From the IMG/VR virus record IMGVR_UViG_3300050821_006434, positions 1 to 38,444 of that record: DNA of 38,444 bases. One strand, given 5' to 3'. This DNA is from a virus. A model generated the notes under the pieces. It was given only the letters and a program-made list of their open reading frames with translations. It was not told the origin of the DNA and ran no database searches. Numbering within the stretch: position 1 is the stretch's first letter; each line of letters starts with the position of its first letter. The position numbers were made by a program, and so were the translations under genes. Shown one piece after another: positions 36,805 through 38,444 of the stretch.

Positions 36805-37496
36805 TAGTGACCTCCCATGTTTCCAAGGAGTTTCAAGATGTCTTGATGATTAGAATAGTCGCCATATCCAGACAAGGCCGAACTTGCGCCTCCAAAGATG
36901 TTTTTCCAGGAGTTGGCGCTGTTTTCATTTTCTTGGTTCTTGGCACCATACGCCATGTTTGCTTTTTGGCCTGTAATGTTTGCAAGCATATTTGCATAAT
37001 CTGTATTTGCACCATATCCTTGGTTTTCTATGCCTTGCTCCCCGCTTAACCCTGCTCCATATAGACCCATGACGTGGTTTAAATAGTCCTCAAAGTCTTT
37101 GCTATGGAGATCCATGGCCTTATCAGCCGAGTACTGTTGGTGCTGCATAGATCCTGCCATGCCACCTGCGGCTTGTGCGTTTGTAATCTCGCGCATGGCT
37201 TCCTCTAGGCGAGATTTATACCCTGGAGACTCCTTATATCCTGCTGCAAACTTGTCATACATGGCATTGGGATCGCCAATCAATTTATCATATTCACTTT
37301 TTGTTTTAGTAAGCGCATCATTGCCAGCATTCATATAAGGCTGATAATAAGGATTCATCTGGCTTGGGATATTGTTAAGATAAGGATTGGCCGCATTCAT
37401 AGGCGCATTTGCGCGTTTCTTGTTTCCAAATAGACCAAACAAGCCTCCTGCGGCTGACATAAGCCCTGGGGCCATGGACAATAGTGCTGGTAACAT
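36804..37496 (-). CDS. ejection (DNA-injection) protein, P22 gp7-like
   Basis: 230 aa, practically the size of P22 gp7 (229). Start at 37496 (MLPALLSMAPGLMSAAGGLF) follows AAGGAGCGTGAA; a longer frame reaching 37550 is not needed. N-terminal hydrophobic Gly/Ala-rich segment, then a helical body with repeated Ala/Gln (NAQAAGGMAGSMQHQQYSAD). First of the three ejection-protein genes. Confidence 0.8.
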   Translation of the reverse strand: MLPALLSMAPGLMSAAGGLFGLFGNKKRANAPMNAANPYLNNIPSQMNPYYQPYMNAGNDALTKTKSEYDKLIGDPNAMYDKFAAGYKESPGYKSRLEEAMREITNAQAAGGMAGSMQHQQYSADKAMDLHSKDFEDYLNHVMGLYGAGLSGEQGIENQGYGANTDYANMLANITGQKANMAYGAKNQENENSANSWKNIFGGASSALSGYGDYSNHQDILKLLGNMGGH

Positions 37497-37506
37497 TTCA
37501 CGCTCC

Positions 37507-37812
37507 TTATGAATGTAGCACGTTCTTAAATGTTGGCACTCCGGCCACATATATACAGACCATCAACTGGTCTGTGTCTGTATTATAAATCAATGTTCCC
37601 CTCTGGCAGGTAAACTCACCTTGAGGGTTTGTGCCATTTTGTATAATCAATATATTAGCAGAATTCTGGGCTGGAGGCACCAAGCCCTCATCACTCGTGA
37701 CCGACTGCAATGACTGCACTAAGTTCTGTCTAAACTGGTATTCAGGGGCTGTAGGATTTCCTTGTTCGTCTGTCATCGGGCTAACAGGCAAATCAGGGAT
37801 GTTGGTTGGCAT
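37507..37812 (-). CDS. small virion or assembly protein in the P22 gp26/gp14 position
   Basis: 101 aa, MPTNIPDLPVSPMTDEQGNP, with a beta-type C-terminal half (CQRGTLIYNTDTDQLMVCIY). AAGGAAATTTT precedes the ATG. It sits between gp10-like and gp7-like genes, where P22 has the tail needle gp26 and the assembly protein gp14. It lacks the long coiled coil of a needle, so I do not claim either. Confidence 0.6.
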   Translation of the reverse strand: MPTNIPDLPVSPMTDEQGNPTAPEYQFRQNLVQSLQSVTSDEGLVPPAQNSANILIIQNGTNPQGEFTCQRGTLIYNTDTDQLMVCIYVAGVPTFKNVLHS

Positions 37813-37821
37813 AAAATTTCC

Positions 37822-38444
37822 TTATAAATAGGCCAAGACTTCACCAGGGCCTACAACATAACGGCTAAATCCTTCAAATTGTAGTCGGGCTGTAAAGTCG
37901 TTCGCGCGTCCCAACCTCTGGAATATAAACCTTGATTTGCGTCTTCCGGTCAAGTTCATATTGAGCGATACACTGTTCCCATAGGTTTCTCCACCATCAC
38001 GCGATATGGCCAAAAATACTTCCATGTTACGTGTTACAGTACCACTCATACTATTAAATGAATTTTCAGTGACCATCTCATTTAGGCCATCTTCTGTAAG
38101 CATCCGTACTTCAGTAATTTCTGTAATCATGTATTCGGGGAATGTCGTATTGTCAAAATTGGGCTGTCCTTGTTCTATGGTAAAGCCAAGGCTTCTGAAG
38201 ATAAGTGGACGCTGTGAAGGGAGCCTTATTGGTGAGCAAATTCTAACGCGCGGTATTACGCCAAACATATTTTGATATTGGTAAGTGGTAAATTGCGTAC
38301 CAAAGGCATAAAGATTGCCATCATTAAAGCTTACAAAATAATAAGTATTGTTAAAGAATACTATCTTTCTTGCTGGATGATAATTTTCGTTCTCATCTGT
38401 AATCGTGAAAAACTTATTATTAGTAAGGTCTAATGCAAGAGTAA
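37822..38444 (-). CDS. P22 gp10-like tail/DNA-stabilisation protein, C-terminal part (gene starts at 997)
   Basis: This is the remaining 207 codons plus two bases of the codon split across the window ends; together with 1-997 it is 1,620 nt or 539 aa plus stop. The joined frame reads NYHPARKIVFFNNTYYFVSF, DGNLYAFGTQFTTYQYQNMF and then GVIPRVRICSPIRLPSQRPL, with no stop. It contains the TEDGL-type run MITEITEVRMLTEDGLNEMV and ends GPGEVLAYL. The joining is the main evidence that the window is a closed circle. Confidence 0.75.
   Translation of the reverse strand, partial: TLALDLTNNKFFTITDENENYHPARKIVFFNNTYYFVSFNDGNLYAFGTQFTTYQYQNMFGVIPRVRICSPIRLPSQRPLIFRSLGFTIEQGQPNFDNTTFPEYMITEITEVRMLTEDGLNEMVTENSFNSMSGTVTRNMEVFLAISRDGGETYGNSVSLNMNLTGRRKSRFIFQRLGRANDFTARLQFEGFSRYVVGPGEVLAYL

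Overview
The window is the complete genome of a short-tailed (podovirus-type) phage related to the P22 group, and it almost certainly closes on itself as a 38,444-bp circle. The minus-strand frame that runs off position 1 continues in frame at position 38444, and the two pieces join into one uninterrupted 539-residue homologue of the P22 gp10 tail/DNA-stabilisation protein. A circular map is what a circularly permuted, headful-packaged genome gives on assembly. Gene order supports the assignment: TerS, TerL, portal, scaffold, coat, gp4-position protein, gp10-like, small protein, then three proteins whose sizes (230, 459, 574 aa) and order match P22 gp7, gp20 and gp16. The host is probably a proteobacterium, judging by good Shine-Dalgarno sites, sigma70-type promoters and a consensus DnaA box. 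I cannot name it.

Layout. (1) Late leftward operon from a promoter near 13.05 kb: a zinc-ribbon peptide, TerS, TerL and portal; a dense run of Lys/His-rich small proteins (6.25-8.5 kb); scaffold, coat, an inserted HNH endonuclease gene, two structural proteins, two membrane proteins, gp10-like, and (through the origin of numbering) the gp7/gp20/gp16-like ejection proteins, ending at a strong terminator near 33.57 kb. (2) A short rightward early operon of small unknown genes (13.16-14.63 kb). (3) A leftward accessory operon (18.9 to 14.6 kb) with a lambda-O-like winged-helix replication protein carrying an iteron/DnaA-box origin inside its gene, three tandem DUF551 paralogues, five tandem 'NDFTKEEL' zinc-ribbon paralogues and a tRNA-like gene. 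(4) A Cro-like gene facing a rightward promoter, followed by a rightward recombination/replication operon: Sak4-type ATPase, SSB-like protein, Cas4/RecB-type nuclease, SF2 helicase, excisionase-like DNA-binding protein; a VRR-NUC nuclease converges on its end. (5) A leftward receptor-binding region: collagen-like protein, several tail-fibre or adhesin-like proteins, a 726-aa tail fibre, and a second winged-helix protein whose gene also contains iteron-like repeats.

The most striking observation is a pair of structured RNA elements, apparently not a standard family: copy A at 21475-21688 (+) and copy B at 6124-6251 (-). Both have a 9-bp closing stem, a 2-nt linker, a 5-bp hairpin with the identical 8-nt loop GACAGTGA, and a 5-bp hairpin with the identical 7-nt loop TGCAATT stacked directly on the closing stem. 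This is the layout of the acceptor, D-arm and T-arm of a tRNA, but a 73- or 159-nt insert replaces the anticodon arm. Several base pairs differ between the copies in a compensatory way. No integrase, CI-type repressor or recognisable endolysin was found.
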